A stretch of DNA of 20,739 bases from JBNLBT01 sp050303435. GTDB lineage: Bacteria > Pseudomonadota > Gammaproteobacteria > Xanthomonadales > Marinicellaceae. The position numbers and the translations under genes are program-made. The notes under the pieces were generated by a model. That model saw nothing but the letters and a program-made list of their open reading frames with translations, did no database searches and had not been told where the DNA came from. Below, in pieces: positions 7,056 to 15,343 of this stretch (its first letter is position 1; each line of letters starts with the position of its first letter). The DNA lies in assembly GCA_050303435.1 (NCBI GenBank), contig JBNLBT010000058.1:1-20739 (forward strand), written 5' to 3'.

Positions 7056-7802
7056 TTAACTCGCGTAACCGGAATGGATGGCGACGATGCCGCCGGACAG
7101 GTTTCTATACTTGCAGCGGATCAGTCCGGCCTGTTCAAACATGTTTTGCAGCGTGTCCTGGTCCGGGTGTTTGCGGATGGATTCGACCAGGTACTGGTAG
7201 CTGTCGCGGTCACCGGCAATCCATTGCCCCAACCGTGGCAACAGTTCAAAGGAGTATTTCTCATAGACTTTTTCCAGCACGCCTGAGTGCACTTTGGAAA
7301 ATTCCAGCACGCGCGCCTGACCGCCGGGTTTCAGTGCGCGCGCCATCTCGTTCAGCGCCTGCTGCTTGTCGGTGACGTTGCGCAGACCGAAGGCCATGGT
7401 GATCAGGTCCAGTGAATTGTCTTCAAACGGCAGCTTCTCGGCGTCCATTTGCAGGCACTCAAAGCGCCCGAACAGCCCGCGGTCAATGAGTTTCTGTTCG
7501 CCCACGGCCAGCATTTCGGCGTTGATGTCGCCGATGATGACGCGGCCTTTGGGGCCCACCAGTGGAATCAAACGCTCGGCCACATCGCCGGTGCCGCCGG
7601 CCAGATCCAGCACCACATCGCCCGGGCGCACCCCGGCGGTGGCGATGAAATGGCGTTTCCACAGGCGGTGCACACCCATCGACATCAAATCGTTCATCAA
7701 GTCGTATTTGCCGGCCACCGAGCTGAACACCTGGCCGACCAGCTGTTTTTTGTCGTCCAGTGGCACTTCGCGGTAGCCGAAATGTGTGGTTTTGTCGTTC
7801 AT
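7056..7802 (-). CDS. ubiE: UbiE, demethylmenaquinone/2-polyprenyl-benzoquinol C-methyltransferase
   Basis: The 248-residue protein has the S-adenosylmethionine-binding motif VVLDLAGGTGD (residues 63-73), the N-terminal FGYREVP and VFSSVAGKYDLMNDLMS signature of UbiE, MAFGLRNV in the middle, and RDSYQYLVESIRKHPDQ plus GGIVAIHSGYA at the C-terminus. It transfers a methyl group to the quinone ring in ubiquinone (and, where present, menaquinone) synthesis in the cytoplasm at the membrane face. Its ATG overlaps the stop of the upstream dehydrogenase gene (ATGA), and ubiJ follows after two bases. The protein is full length with no missing motif. Confidence 0.97.
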   Translation of the reverse strand: MNDKTTHFGYREVPLDDKKQLVGQVFSSVAGKYDLMNDLMSMGVHRLWKRHFIATAGVRPGDVVLDLAGGTGDVAERLIPLVGPKGRVIIGDINAEMLAVGEQKLIDRGLFGRFECLQMDAEKLPFEDNSLDLITMAFGLRNVTDKQQALNEMARALKPGGQARVLEFSKVHSGVLEKVYEKYSFELLPRLGQWIAGDRDSYQYLVESIRKHPDQDTLQNMFEQAGLIRCKYRNLSGGIVAIHSGYAS

Positions 7803-8686
7803 TGGTTCTCAAAACGTTCGCGTTTCAATCGAATCAGCGCGGAAATGTCCTCGTCGCCGAAACCCATGTCCATCAAATCGCCGTATTCTTTCAGGCCTTG
7901 TTCGATGATGTCCAGTTCGATGCCCAGCTCAGCGGCCGTGGTCTGGCAGATGTTCAGGTCTTTGTGCAACAACGCCAGCTTGAAGCCGACGTCGTATTCG
8001 CCCTTGACCATGGTGGCGCCGCGGTTTTCCAGAAACCAGCTGGCGGCGGCGCCGCCGGAAAACACTTCCAGGGCTTTTTTCATGTCCAGATTGCATTGTT
8101 CGGCGAATGCCAGCGCGGTGCACACCGTTTGTGCGATGCCGGCGACCATGATCTGGTTGACCGCCTTGGTGGCCTGGCCCTGGCCGACTTTGCCCATGTG
8201 GGTGATTTGTGAGCCGATGGCGGCGAACACTTCCGAGGCGCGTTTGTAGTCTTCGCGCTGTGCGCCGATCATGATCGACAGGGTGCCGTTTTTGGCGCCT
8301 TCAACGCCGCCGGACACCGGCGCGTCGATGAAGCCGATGTCGCGTGTCTGCAGTTCTTCGGCCAGTTCGCGTGCGGTGTTGGGGCTGACCGTGGAGCAAT
8401 CGATGATGACGCTGCCCGGTTGCAGGTGCGGGGCCACTTCCGCAACCACCTGAGCCAGGTCCGGATCGGCCGACACACAGGTCAACACGCAGTCGGCGCC
8501 GGTGTACAACTCGGCCGCGTCGCTTGAGTAAGTCAGTCCCAGTTCCTGGGTCAGCGACTTGGCAATCGCCGAGGTGCGGTTGCGCACACCGCGCAACAGT
8601 TTGTGTTTGTGCAGATTGCGGGCGATTGGACGGCCCATGGCGCCGAGCCCGTACACCACCACCTGTTTCAGTTTATTGTTTGACAT
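7799..8686 (-). CDS. NAD(P)-dependent beta-hydroxyacid dehydrogenase (3-hydroxyisobutyrate dehydrogenase family)
   Basis: The 295-residue product starts with a Rossmann fold: VVVYGLGAMGRPIARNL, with GLGAMG at residues 13-18. It has the substrate-binding signature DAPVSGGVEGAKNGTL (121-136) and the catalytic Lys in GQGQATKAVNQ (Lys174). These define the family of 3-hydroxyisobutyrate, tartronate-semialdehyde and related dehydrogenases. The exact substrate cannot be read from sequence. The frame is open further upstream to 8758, but that part crosses the predicted promoter. The ATG at 8686 is preceded by GGATGGG and is the likely start. It is the first gene of the ubi unit, overlapping ubiE by four bases, which is an unusual partner for quinone genes. 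Confidence 0.9.
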   Translation of the reverse strand: MSNNKLKQVVVYGLGAMGRPIARNLHKHKLLRGVRNRTSAIAKSLTQELGLTYSSDAAELYTGADCVLTCVSADPDLAQVVAEVAPHLQPGSVIIDCSTVSPNTARELAEELQTRDIGFIDAPVSGGVEGAKNGTLSIMIGAQREDYKRASEVFAAIGSQITHMGKVGQGQATKAVNQIMVAGIAQTVCTALAFAEQCNLDMKKALEVFSGGAAASWFLENRGATMVKGEYDVGFKLALLHKDLNICQTTAAELGIELDIIEQGLKEYGDLMDMGFGDEDISALIRLKRERFENQ

Positions 8687-8713
8687 GCCCATCCGCTGTT
8701 TGCGAAAGCGCAT

Positions 8714-8722
8714 ATTATAGCA
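8714..8722 (-). promoter_or_regulatory. Extended -10 promoter for the dehydrogenase-ubiE-ubiJ-ubiB-yjbQ unit
   Basis: On the minus strand TGC is followed directly by a perfect TATAAT (8719 down to 8714). No good -35 hexamer is seen at 17 bp (GCCACT), as is usual for extended -10 promoters. Transcription would start near 8707, about 20 bases before the ATG at 8686. An imperfect GC-rich inverted repeat lies immediately upstream (8726-8758). Confidence 0.65.
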
Positions 8723-8725
8723 AGA

Positions 8726-8758
8726 TTGCACGCCGCAGTGGCGCGCGCTGTGGTGCAA
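8726..8758. other. GC-rich imperfect inverted repeat between the two minus-strand operons
   Basis: The outer arms TTGCAC (8726-8731) and GTGCAA (8753-8758) are perfectly complementary. Inner CAG/CTG and C/G pairs extend the stem with small bulges. It lies 13 bp after the DUF1244 stop and just upstream of the TATAAT of the next unit. It may be a terminator without a clean T-tract, or an operator that overlaps the promoter. Confidence 0.4.
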
Positions 8759-8771
8759 AATAAGGGCGCAA

Positions 8772-9068
8772 TCAGTCGCCGCTCAAAGCCTTGAATTTTG
8801 CCAGTTGTTCGGCGCTGGCGGGTTTTTGGTGCGCCGCTTTCCAGTCCGCGTAGGGTCTGCCGTAGATGCGTTCTCTGGCGCGGTCTTTGTCCACCGGCTG
8901 GCCGAGCGCTGCGGCGGCGTCCTGGTACCAATTGGACAGGCAGTTGCGGCAAAAGCCGGCGAGGATCATCAGGTCAATGTTCTGCACGTCGCTGCGCGCA
9001 TCCAGGTGTTGCAGCAGTCGGTCCAGCACGCGCGCCTTGATTTCGGTTTCATTGGCAGTCTGTGTCAT
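8772..9068 (-). CDS. DUF1244 family protein
   Basis: The 98-residue protein has the strongly conserved block DVQNIDLMILAGFCRNCLSN (residues 27-46) followed by WYQDAAAALG, plus RERIYGRPYADWKAAHQ, which together identify DUF1244. The CRNC pair (Cys40, Cys43) could bind a metal, but no function is established. The protein is a small helical cytoplasmic one widespread in Proteobacteria. Its ATG overlaps the stop of the DUF748-type gene upstream (ATGA), so it is the last gene of the aacS unit. Nothing is truncated. Confidence 0.93.
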   Translation of the reverse strand: MTQTANETEIKARVLDRLLQHLDARSDVQNIDLMILAGFCRNCLSNWYQDAAAALGQPVDKDRARERIYGRPYADWKAAHQKPASAEQLAKFKALSGD

Positions 9069-10696
9069 GGTTGTGGCTCATTTTCAGGGTCTTCAGTCAA
9101 TAAAATTGTCCACGCCGGTGTCGATGTGTCAAGCGTTTGGGTGGCCGGCTCCAGGCTGTGCAGCAGCACAGGCAGGGGGTCGGCGCGATGGCCTTCGATG
9201 GCTTGCACCCGCAGGGCGCTGAATTCAATCAGGCGCCGGGCCGCATCGACGCGCCAATACGGCAGCTGCACCGAGTTCGCCTGAATGACCTGGCCTGCGG
9301 ATTGCCGCCAGGCCAGTTGCGCGATGCCAGCATCGCCGTGCAACACCGCGGTGTTGTCGCGCCAGGCCACATCGGCGGAGAATTGCAGTTCACCGGAGTC
9401 AATGCGCAGCGACTGTTGCGGCAAAAGCTGAGCGAGGCCGGGTACAGACAAGCCGTGCCCCTGTATCTTGAACGCGCCCTCCCCAGTGCGCGGAGTGTAT
9501 TCACCCGACGCAGTGATCTCGCCGCCTTGCATTGCCTGCGCGCGGGTGTCCAGTTGCACCCGGGTGCCATCGGTTTGCAGTTGACCGGTGCTGATATCCA
9601 CGCCCCAGGCGGCTTGTTCCGATGGTTCAGGGAACCACGAAAGCTGCAAGCCCTGCAATTGCAGTGTTGGCCAAACAAAGCGCCAGTCCGAAGCGTTGAC
9701 TTGCGTGTCTGCACTGTTCTGAGACAGCGAATTGAGCCAGGCCAGGCTGTCCGGACTGAGCCGCACGGCGCCCTGGCGCCAGTGCCAGCGGCCGCTGTGC
9801 AGGGTTCTGGCGGGCCAGTCGAGGGCCAGACCTTCACCGCGCAACTGCTTGAATTCGCTCAATATTTGCGCGTCCAGCCGGGCGACGATGTCTTCGATGG
9901 ACACGCTCAGATTGCGCACGCGCAGCGCATCGGTCCCACGCCAGTCAATTTCGCCTTCAATGCCCCAGTTCCGGACTTCTGCTTGCAAGGGCTCGGGCAG
10001 TTTGATCTGCGCCAGCAGCCAGTTGGTGTGTGAACTGGCCGCCGACACATGGGCTTCGGCGTGTTGTGTGCCGGGGTTGATCCAGCCTTCGGACTTAAGG
10101 TGTACCGCGCTTTGCTGCGTCGCCGCATCCGGTTGTAGTCGGGCAGAGAAATCCACGTCGGCGCGCAGATCGAGGTTGCCCAGACGGCGGGCCATGAGGG
10201 CCACCTCGTGCAGTTGCCAACCCCCGGTTTCATCCGCCCATTGAATTTCAGCGTCTTGCAGCTGCAAGCGATGCACCAGAACCTGCGGCGGATCCGCATC
10301 GGCGCTGCTGGCTGTGTGCGCACGCCAGCGCGCCCAATCGCTGGCCTGCACGCGCAGTTGCATGCGCTGGACCTTGAGTTCATCCAGAGTCCACGGGCCC
10401 AGCAGTGAGGCGGCCAGTTGCAGATTGACCTGCACGCGTTCAAGCCGGGCGCGGCTGCCGCCCGGGGCGTTGAGTTGCACGTCCCGCAGCGTCGCGGCCC
10501 AGGTGAACGGGTTCAGCTTGATCTGGCCGACCTGCAATTGCACGCCAAAGGCGCTTTGCAGCGATTGATTGGCGCGTTGCAGCAGCCACGGCGGCAGAAA
10601 GTGACTGACCAGCCAGGCGTACAGTGCGACCAGCAATGCCAGCAGCAGTGCCGCGATGTGCCAGCGTCGGACCCGTTTTCGCGGCGTGCCTGTCAT
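9065..10696 (-). CDS. DUF748/AsmA-like inner-membrane-anchored envelope protein
   Basis: The 543-residue protein begins with a basic stretch, then one transmembrane helix (IAALLLALLVALYAWLVSHF, about residues 12-31). It continues with the classic DUF748 opening PPWLLQRANQSLQSAFGVQL followed by KLNPFTWAATLRDVQL. The rest is long beta-rich sequence with repeated strands of the type LQLQDAEIQWADETGGWQLH, facing the periplasm. AsmA/DUF748 proteins are related to bridge-like lipid-transfer proteins and act in envelope lipid homeostasis. That role is inferred here from the family. The start at ATG 10696 (MTGTPRKRVRRW) is chosen because it lies four bases after the WYL gene's stop. A longer frame reaches 10750 but runs into that gene. 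It is shorter than many DUF748 members. Confidence 0.8.
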   Translation of the reverse strand: MTGTPRKRVRRWHIAALLLALLVALYAWLVSHFLPPWLLQRANQSLQSAFGVQLQVGQIKLNPFTWAATLRDVQLNAPGGSRARLERVQVNLQLAASLLGPWTLDELKVQRMQLRVQASDWARWRAHTASSADADPPQVLVHRLQLQDAEIQWADETGGWQLHEVALMARRLGNLDLRADVDFSARLQPDAATQQSAVHLKSEGWINPGTQHAEAHVSAASSHTNWLLAQIKLPEPLQAEVRNWGIEGEIDWRGTDALRVRNLSVSIEDIVARLDAQILSEFKQLRGEGLALDWPARTLHSGRWHWRQGAVRLSPDSLAWLNSLSQNSADTQVNASDWRFVWPTLQLQGLQLSWFPEPSEQAAWGVDISTGQLQTDGTRVQLDTRAQAMQGGEITASGEYTPRTGEGAFKIQGHGLSVPGLAQLLPQQSLRIDSGELQFSADVAWRDNTAVLHGDAGIAQLAWRQSAGQVIQANSVQLPYWRVDAARRLIEFSALRVQAIEGHRADPLPVLLHSLEPATQTLDTSTPAWTILLTEDPENEPQP

Positions 10697-10700
10697 GCGA

Positions 10701-11645
10701 TCAGGGGTAGTTGGCTGCGGCCTTGCGCAGGGTGGCGGCGATTTTCTCACGCAACTCAGGCGGCGCCATCACCGTGGCGGCATCGCCGTAGCGCAGAATG
10801 TCCATCAGCAGTTCATGGTCCTGGCTGTAGGGAATGCGGATCAGCACGTGCTGTTCATCCAGCGCGGTGAGCTGTTGTTTTGAGTGCCACTGTTCGCGCA
10901 CCGCCCACGGGGCCTTGTGCACATCAAAGCGCACTTCGGCGGTGTGTTGCGGTGCGCCGGAAAAGATGCCGTAGGAGCCACTGAAATGCTGCTTCATGGC
11001 TTCCGGGTCCAGCTTGACGGCGTTTTCTTGCTGCGGCGTCACGCGCTGGATCTGCTCCAGGGCAAAGGAACGGATGCCTTCGCGCAGGTGGCACCAGGCG
11101 TCCAGGTACCAGGTGTTTTTGTAGTGCGTCAGCTGCTGCGGCGACAGCACACGATGGCTGCGCTCGCCCTGCGGTGCGCGGTATTCAATTTCGATGCGTT
11201 GCGCGGCCTGTAGTGCGCCCAGGATGTGGGCAAACACGGCGCGATCGGGGTGTCTGGGCAGGGCCTTGATGATGCGGATGTGTCTGGCAGGGTGGATGCC
11301 GTGTTGTTGCAGCACCTCGCCGGTGGCATCCAGCAAACGCTGCAACGGCTGGCGCAACAGGTCGGTTTCCAGGTCTTCCAGCAGATTCACGATCATCAGC
11401 AGGGCCTGGATTTCAGCCGCGGTCAGGCGCAGGCCCGGCAATTCAAAATGTTCATCCTTGCGGTAGTAAAAACCTTTGTCTCCGGATTCCAGCGGCGCCG
11501 CGTAGGCGTCGCGCAGATCTGCGACGATGCGGTACAGGGTGGCCTGTGAACAGTCCAGGCGTTCCATCAGTGTTTGCTTGCTGACCGGATAGCGCGCGCT
11601 TTTGAGGATTTGGTCCAGCAGATAGATCCGGTCGGTTTTATTCAT
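10701..11645 (-). CDS. WYL-domain transcriptional regulator (YafY type)
   Basis: The 314-residue protein has an N-terminal winged helix-turn-helix (about residues 3-60; the recognition region is VSKQTLMERLDCSQATLYRI). A helical linker follows, then the WYL domain (about 120-200) with NTWYLDAW (WYL at 179-181) and the conserved EYRAPQGERSHRVLSPQQL. A WCX-like C-terminal extension completes it. WYL proteins sense small ligands or nucleic acids and regulate transcription. The gene is downstream of and overlaps aacS by four bases (ATGA), so it may control acetoacetate use or its own operon; that is inference. The regulator is full length. Confidence 0.92.
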   Translation of the reverse strand: MNKTDRIYLLDQILKSARYPVSKQTLMERLDCSQATLYRIVADLRDAYAAPLESGDKGFYYRKDEHFELPGLRLTAAEIQALLMIVNLLEDLETDLLRQPLQRLLDATGEVLQQHGIHPARHIRIIKALPRHPDRAVFAHILGALQAAQRIEIEYRAPQGERSHRVLSPQQLTHYKNTWYLDAWCHLREGIRSFALEQIQRVTPQQENAVKLDPEAMKQHFSGSYGIFSGAPQHTAEVRFDVHKAPWAVREQWHSKQQLTALDEQHVLIRIPYSQDHELLMDILRYGDAATVMAPPELREKIAATLRKAAANYP

Positions 11646-13597
11646 TGGGCCAGCTCGGGGCGGTTGCGAAAATGCTGCAAGGCAGCGGGGTTGGCCAGGG
11701 CGTCGGTGTTGTCCACCTCACCGCCATGAATCACCGTGCGCACCGCCAGCTCGACCACTTTGCCACTGAGTGTTTTTGGCACCTCTGGCACCGCCAGGAT
11801 CACCGCCGGCACGTGCCGCGGCGTGGTGTTCTTGCGGATCGTGTCTTTGATGCGCAGGCGCATGGCCTCATCCAGTGCGTGGCCATCGCGCATGACGACA
11901 AAAAGCACCACCCGGGTGTCGTCCTGCCAGTCCTGACCGACCACCACCGAATCAATGATTTCCGGCAGGGATTCAACCTGCCGGTAGATTTCCGCGGTGC
12001 CGATGCGCACGCCCTGCGGGTTCAGTGTGGTGTCGGAACGGCCGTAGATGATCATGCCGCCGCTGGCGGTGATTTCCGCCCGATCGGAATGGCACCAGAT
12101 GTTTTCGAAACGGCTGAAATAGGCTTTTTTGTAGCGCGCCTTGCCGGCGTCGTTCCAGAAATACACCGGCATGCTGGGAAACGCCTGCATGCAGGCCAGC
12201 TCGCCGGCCTGTTCAAACACCCGTTCACCGGCGTCGTTGAGCACCGCCACGTCCATGCCCAGACCCAGGCACTGCAGTTCACCGCGGCGCACCGGCAGGG
12301 CCGGGTTGCCGAGGGCAAAACACGAGCAGATGTCGGTGCCGCCGGAGATGGAACTCAGGCACACGTCGCTTTTGATGTCTCGATAGACGTAATCAAAACT
12401 GGCCGGCATCAATGGCGAGCCGGTGGAAAAAATGCATTGCAAATCAGCCAGTTCATGACTCTCACGCGGTTTAATGCCGGCTTTTTCCACCGCGGCAATC
12501 CATTTGGCACTGCTGCCCAGGTGGGTGATGCGGTGTTTGTCGGCCAGATCGAACAAGCGCCGACCGTCGGGGTAAAATGGCGATCCGTCGTACAGCACCA
12601 GGGTGCCACCGGTGGCCAGTGTGGAGGCCATCCAGTTCCACATCATCCAGCCACAGGTGGTGAAATAAAACAGACGTGAAGTTTCACCCACGTTGCCGTG
12701 CAGCACCAGTTCCTTGAGGTGTTGCACTAAAATACCGCCGGCGCGGTGCACGATGCACTTGGGCACTCCAGTGGTGCCCGAGGAATACAAAATGTACAGC
12801 GGGTGGTCGAACGGCAGCGGTTCAAACTGCAGCGGCGGGATCTCTTCGCCGGGCATCAGCCAGTCGCCCCAGCGCGCGGCGTTGTCAATGGCGCCCAGAT
12901 CGGCGTTGGCGTCAACAAACCCCACCACCACGGTGTGCTCGATCGAAGGAATGCGGGCACTGATCTGGGCCACTTTTCCCAGGCAATCGTGCACTTTGCC
13001 GTTGTAATGATAGGCGTCGCAGCAAAACAGCACCTTCGGTTCGATCTGACCGAAACGGTCGAGCACGCCGTTGATGCCGAAATCCGGCGATGTGGAGGAC
13101 CAGATCGCACCCAGCGCGGTGGTCGCCAGCATCGCCACCACAGTTTCCGGCACGTTCGGCATGAACGCCGCCACCCGGTCGCCGATGCCGACGCCGCAGC
13201 GGATCAATTGTTGCTGCACCGCACCCACCTGGCGGTGCAATTCGGCCCAGCTGAGGGTGCGCACTGCGCCGGTTTCGTCTTCAAAGCGGATCGCCGTGGC
13301 GTCGTCGTCGCGCACCAGCAGATTTTCGGCAAAATTCAGACGCGCGCCAGGAAACCATTCGGCGTCGGTCATGTGGCCTTCGTCGCGCAGTTCGCACTCA
13401 GGTTCGGTGTGCAATTTGATTTCACAAAAGTCCATCAAGTCGCGCCAGAACGCGCCGCGATGGGCGACCGAATGCCGGTGCAGTGCGGCGTAATCCTTCA
13501 GTTGCGTGCCGTGACGTTCATTGATGAATGCGATGAAACGCTGGATTGGCAGATCGTTGAGTTGGTCCGGACGCGGTTCCCACAGGATGGTGCTCAT
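11642..13597 (-). CDS. aacS: Acetoacetyl-CoA synthetase (acetoacetate-CoA ligase)
   Basis: The 651-residue length and sequence match the acetoacetate-CoA ligase branch of the ANL adenylating enzymes. It has the ATP-binding loop YSSGTTGVPKCIVHRAGG (P-loop at about residues 271-288), the family-specific DFGINGVLDRFGQIEPKVLF, SGGTDICSCF, and the C-terminal catalytic Lys in PKTLSGKVVELAV (Lys613). It activates acetoacetate with ATP and CoA to acetoacetyl-CoA, feeding thiolase, ketone-body use or polyhydroxybutyrate turnover. It is the first gene of the aacS-WYL-DUF748-DUF1244 unit, with GGGG just before the ATG and a candidate promoter 30-55 bp upstream. An acetyl- or propionyl-CoA synthetase is less likely because of length and the N-terminal block. 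Confidence 0.95.
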   Translation of the reverse strand: MSTILWEPRPDQLNDLPIQRFIAFINERHGTQLKDYAALHRHSVAHRGAFWRDLMDFCEIKLHTEPECELRDEGHMTDAEWFPGARLNFAENLLVRDDDATAIRFEDETGAVRTLSWAELHRQVGAVQQQLIRCGVGIGDRVAAFMPNVPETVVAMLATTALGAIWSSTSPDFGINGVLDRFGQIEPKVLFCCDAYHYNGKVHDCLGKVAQISARIPSIEHTVVVGFVDANADLGAIDNAARWGDWLMPGEEIPPLQFEPLPFDHPLYILYSSGTTGVPKCIVHRAGGILVQHLKELVLHGNVGETSRLFYFTTCGWMMWNWMASTLATGGTLVLYDGSPFYPDGRRLFDLADKHRITHLGSSAKWIAAVEKAGIKPRESHELADLQCIFSTGSPLMPASFDYVYRDIKSDVCLSSISGGTDICSCFALGNPALPVRRGELQCLGLGMDVAVLNDAGERVFEQAGELACMQAFPSMPVYFWNDAGKARYKKAYFSRFENIWCHSDRAEITASGGMIIYGRSDTTLNPQGVRIGTAEIYRQVESLPEIIDSVVVGQDWQDDTRVVLFVVMRDGHALDEAMRLRIKDTIRKNTTPRHVPAVILAVPEVPKTLSGKVVELAVRTVIHGGEVDNTDALANPAALQHFRNRPELAQ

Positions 13598-13624
13598 GCA
13601 TGCCCCATTGCTAAAAAAGAGACC

Positions 13625-13653
13625 ATTGTAGCGAAAAAGGCGAATGAATTAAA
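13625..13653 (-). promoter_or_regulatory. Candidate promoter for the aacS unit
   Basis: On the minus strand TTTAAT (13653-13648, weak match to TTGACA) is followed after 17 bp by TACAAT (13630-13625), one mismatch from TATAAT. The start would be near 13618, giving a leader of about 20 bases with GGGG before the ATG at 13597. Confidence 0.45.
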
Positions 13654-13774
13654 CGCCGCCTGGCGGACCTCGGCCGCCTTTGCTGTGAAAAATAAATGTC
13701 GCAACGAGGCGCAAATCTTGTAATGACTGGTTGAGAGGAACGATGGACGTCGTGGCATTGAATTGTGCCCGCAG

Positions 13775-13791
13775 TGACCATTGACGGGTCA
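13775..13791. repeat. Short inverted repeat in the aacS/CSLREA divergent region
   Basis: TGACC (13775-13779) and GGTCA (13787-13791) form a 5-bp inverted repeat with a 7-base spacer. It lies in the 251-bp stretch between the aacS start and the first CSLREA gene. It could be a regulator's half-site pair, but such a short repeat arises easily by chance. No convincing promoter for the CSLREA cluster was found in this stretch. Confidence 0.2.
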
Positions 13792-13848
13792 TCCCATGCG
13801 CAAGCGACAAACGCCGTTCCGCTGTATCACAACATTCGAGGTAATCAA

Positions 13849-15312
13849 ATGAACAAAGACAGTCAATCCTTAAACAGGCTGTATCGCGCACTGGCATTCG
13901 CCCTTGTGTTGCTGACAGGACCGCTGCACGCCGCATTCATCGATGTGGACCGCGCCCACGACATCGTCAATGACAGCGACGGCGGCTGCACGTTGCGTGA
14001 AGCGATTCGTGCCGCCAATGACAACGTCGCAGTGGACGGTTGCACCGCCGGCACCGACAACCAGCTGGACATTGTTTTGATTGAAGTGCAGGGACCGATC
14101 AACCTGAGCAGTGAGATCCAGATCACCGGTTCAGTGCTGCTGGCCGGCAGCGGCACCCTGCCGCAGCCGGTGACGATCAACGCCGGCACAAACCAGCGCA
14201 TCTTTTATGTCAATCAAGCCGACAGCGGCGACGATTCACTGGCCTTGAACAATCTGATTCTGATCGGTGGCGCGCCAAGTGCTGGCAACGGCGGAGCCGT
14301 GTACATTGAACGCACCTGGCAGGCGGAAATCACTGCGGTGGATTTCATCGGCAACAGCGCCATGAATGGCGGTGCGATCTATCTGGAGGGTGTGGCCGCG
14401 AACAACTTGCTGATCGCAGAGAGTGGTTTTTATGACAACACCGCCAGCGCACAGGGCGGCGGCATCTACGCCAACAACAGCATCCGCGATGCGCTGGAAA
14501 TTCGTGACAATCGGTTTATCAACAACGCCGCCACCTTCGGTGGCGCGATGTCCATCAGTGAATCGCTGGACGATCCGGTGGTGTATGACAGCAACCTGTT
14601 CAAAGACAATTTCGCTTCCAGCAGCGGCGGTGCGCTGGTGCTCAGCACCACCGGCGATGGACAGGACTATCTGATCGAAGACAGCGCCTTTCTCAGCAAC
14701 ACGGCGTTTTCATCCGGTGGTGCAATACTGGCCACGTTGCCCAACACCACCGTCAAGCTCAACAACAGCACCCTGGCTTTCAATGCGGCCAACACCGGTG
14801 CGGCGATGAAAATGAATTCAAGCAACCTGTTGCTGAACTTTTCCACCGTGGTGCACAATCACCCGAACAGCGCCGATGGCAGCATCAACATCCAGGCCAA
14901 CGCCGTCTCGCCGGTGATCGCCATCGCCGGCAGCGTGGTGGCACATCCCGGCGCCCATGCTGTGTGTGCCGGTGACACCGGGTTCGTGCTGTCGCTGGGC
15001 AACAGCGTGCAATCCGACGCCAGCTGTCAGCTCACCGGCAGCGGCGACCAGACCGCCGACCCGAAACTCAGCGGCCTGACCGTTGCTGGCAATGGCCTGC
15101 CCGGCTTTGTGCCCACTGCACACTCACCGGGACTGGATGTCTTTGCAGGCGCGCCGTGCATCGACACCGAAGGCGATGCGATCAACTTCGACCAACAGGG
15201 CCTGCCGCGCGCCACAGACGGCGATGGCAACGGCACACCGGGCTGCGACGCCGGCGCTCTGGAAGCCCCGGCCGATACCGATCTGATTTACGCCGACGTG
15301 TTCGGGTTTTAG
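13849..15312 (+). CDS. Secreted CSLREA / choice-of-anchor Q beta-helix protein, paralog 1
   Basis: The 487-residue protein starts with a signal peptide (hydrophobic core ALAFALVLLTG, cleavage near LHAA about residue 29). The CSLREA-type motif CTLREAIRAAND (residues 47-58) follows. Repeated strands with GGAIYL, GGGIYA, GGAMSI, GGALVL and GGAILA recur about every 25-30 residues, the signature of a right-handed parallel beta-helix. The C-terminal part (PRATDGDGNGTPGCDAGALE) fits the choice-of-anchor Q region. GAGGT (13838-13842) is six bases before the ATG, which fixes this start against longer frames. The tail DTDLIYADVFGF resembles, but does not match, the FADGFE-like tails of related bacteria. 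It is probably exported or surface-bound; no catalytic residues are evident and the substrate is unknown. Confidence 0.88.
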   Translation: MNKDSQSLNRLYRALAFALVLLTGPLHAAFIDVDRAHDIVNDSDGGCTLREAIRAANDNVAVDGCTAGTDNQLDIVLIEVQGPINLSSEIQITGSVLLAGSGTLPQPVTINAGTNQRIFYVNQADSGDDSLALNNLILIGGAPSAGNGGAVYIERTWQAEITAVDFIGNSAMNGGAIYLEGVAANNLLIAESGFYDNTASAQGGGIYANNSIRDALEIRDNRFINNAATFGGAMSISESLDDPVVYDSNLFKDNFASSSGGALVLSTTGDGQDYLIEDSAFLSNTAFSSGGAILATLPNTTVKLNNSTLAFNAANTGAAMKMNSSNLLLNFSTVVHNHPNSADGSINIQANAVSPVIAIAGSVVAHPGAHAVCAGDTGFVLSLGNSVQSDASCQLTGSGDQTADPKLSGLTVAGNGLPGFVPTAHSPGLDVFAGAPCIDTEGDAINFDQQGLPRATDGDGNGTPGCDAGALEAPADTDLIYADVFGF

Positions 15313-15343
15313 GTTTGAGCTGGGTATCGACAGAGGATTTAAC

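Noticed and set aside
7449..8249. 266-codon plus-strand frame opposite ubiE and the dehydrogenase
   Set aside because: Both minus-strand genes have intact catalytic motifs; the antisense frame has none.
11645..13723. Long plus-strand open frames (344 and 325 codons) opposite aacS
   Set aside because: They are His/Gln/Val-rich mirror products of a well-supported ligase gene, without domain or ribosome site.
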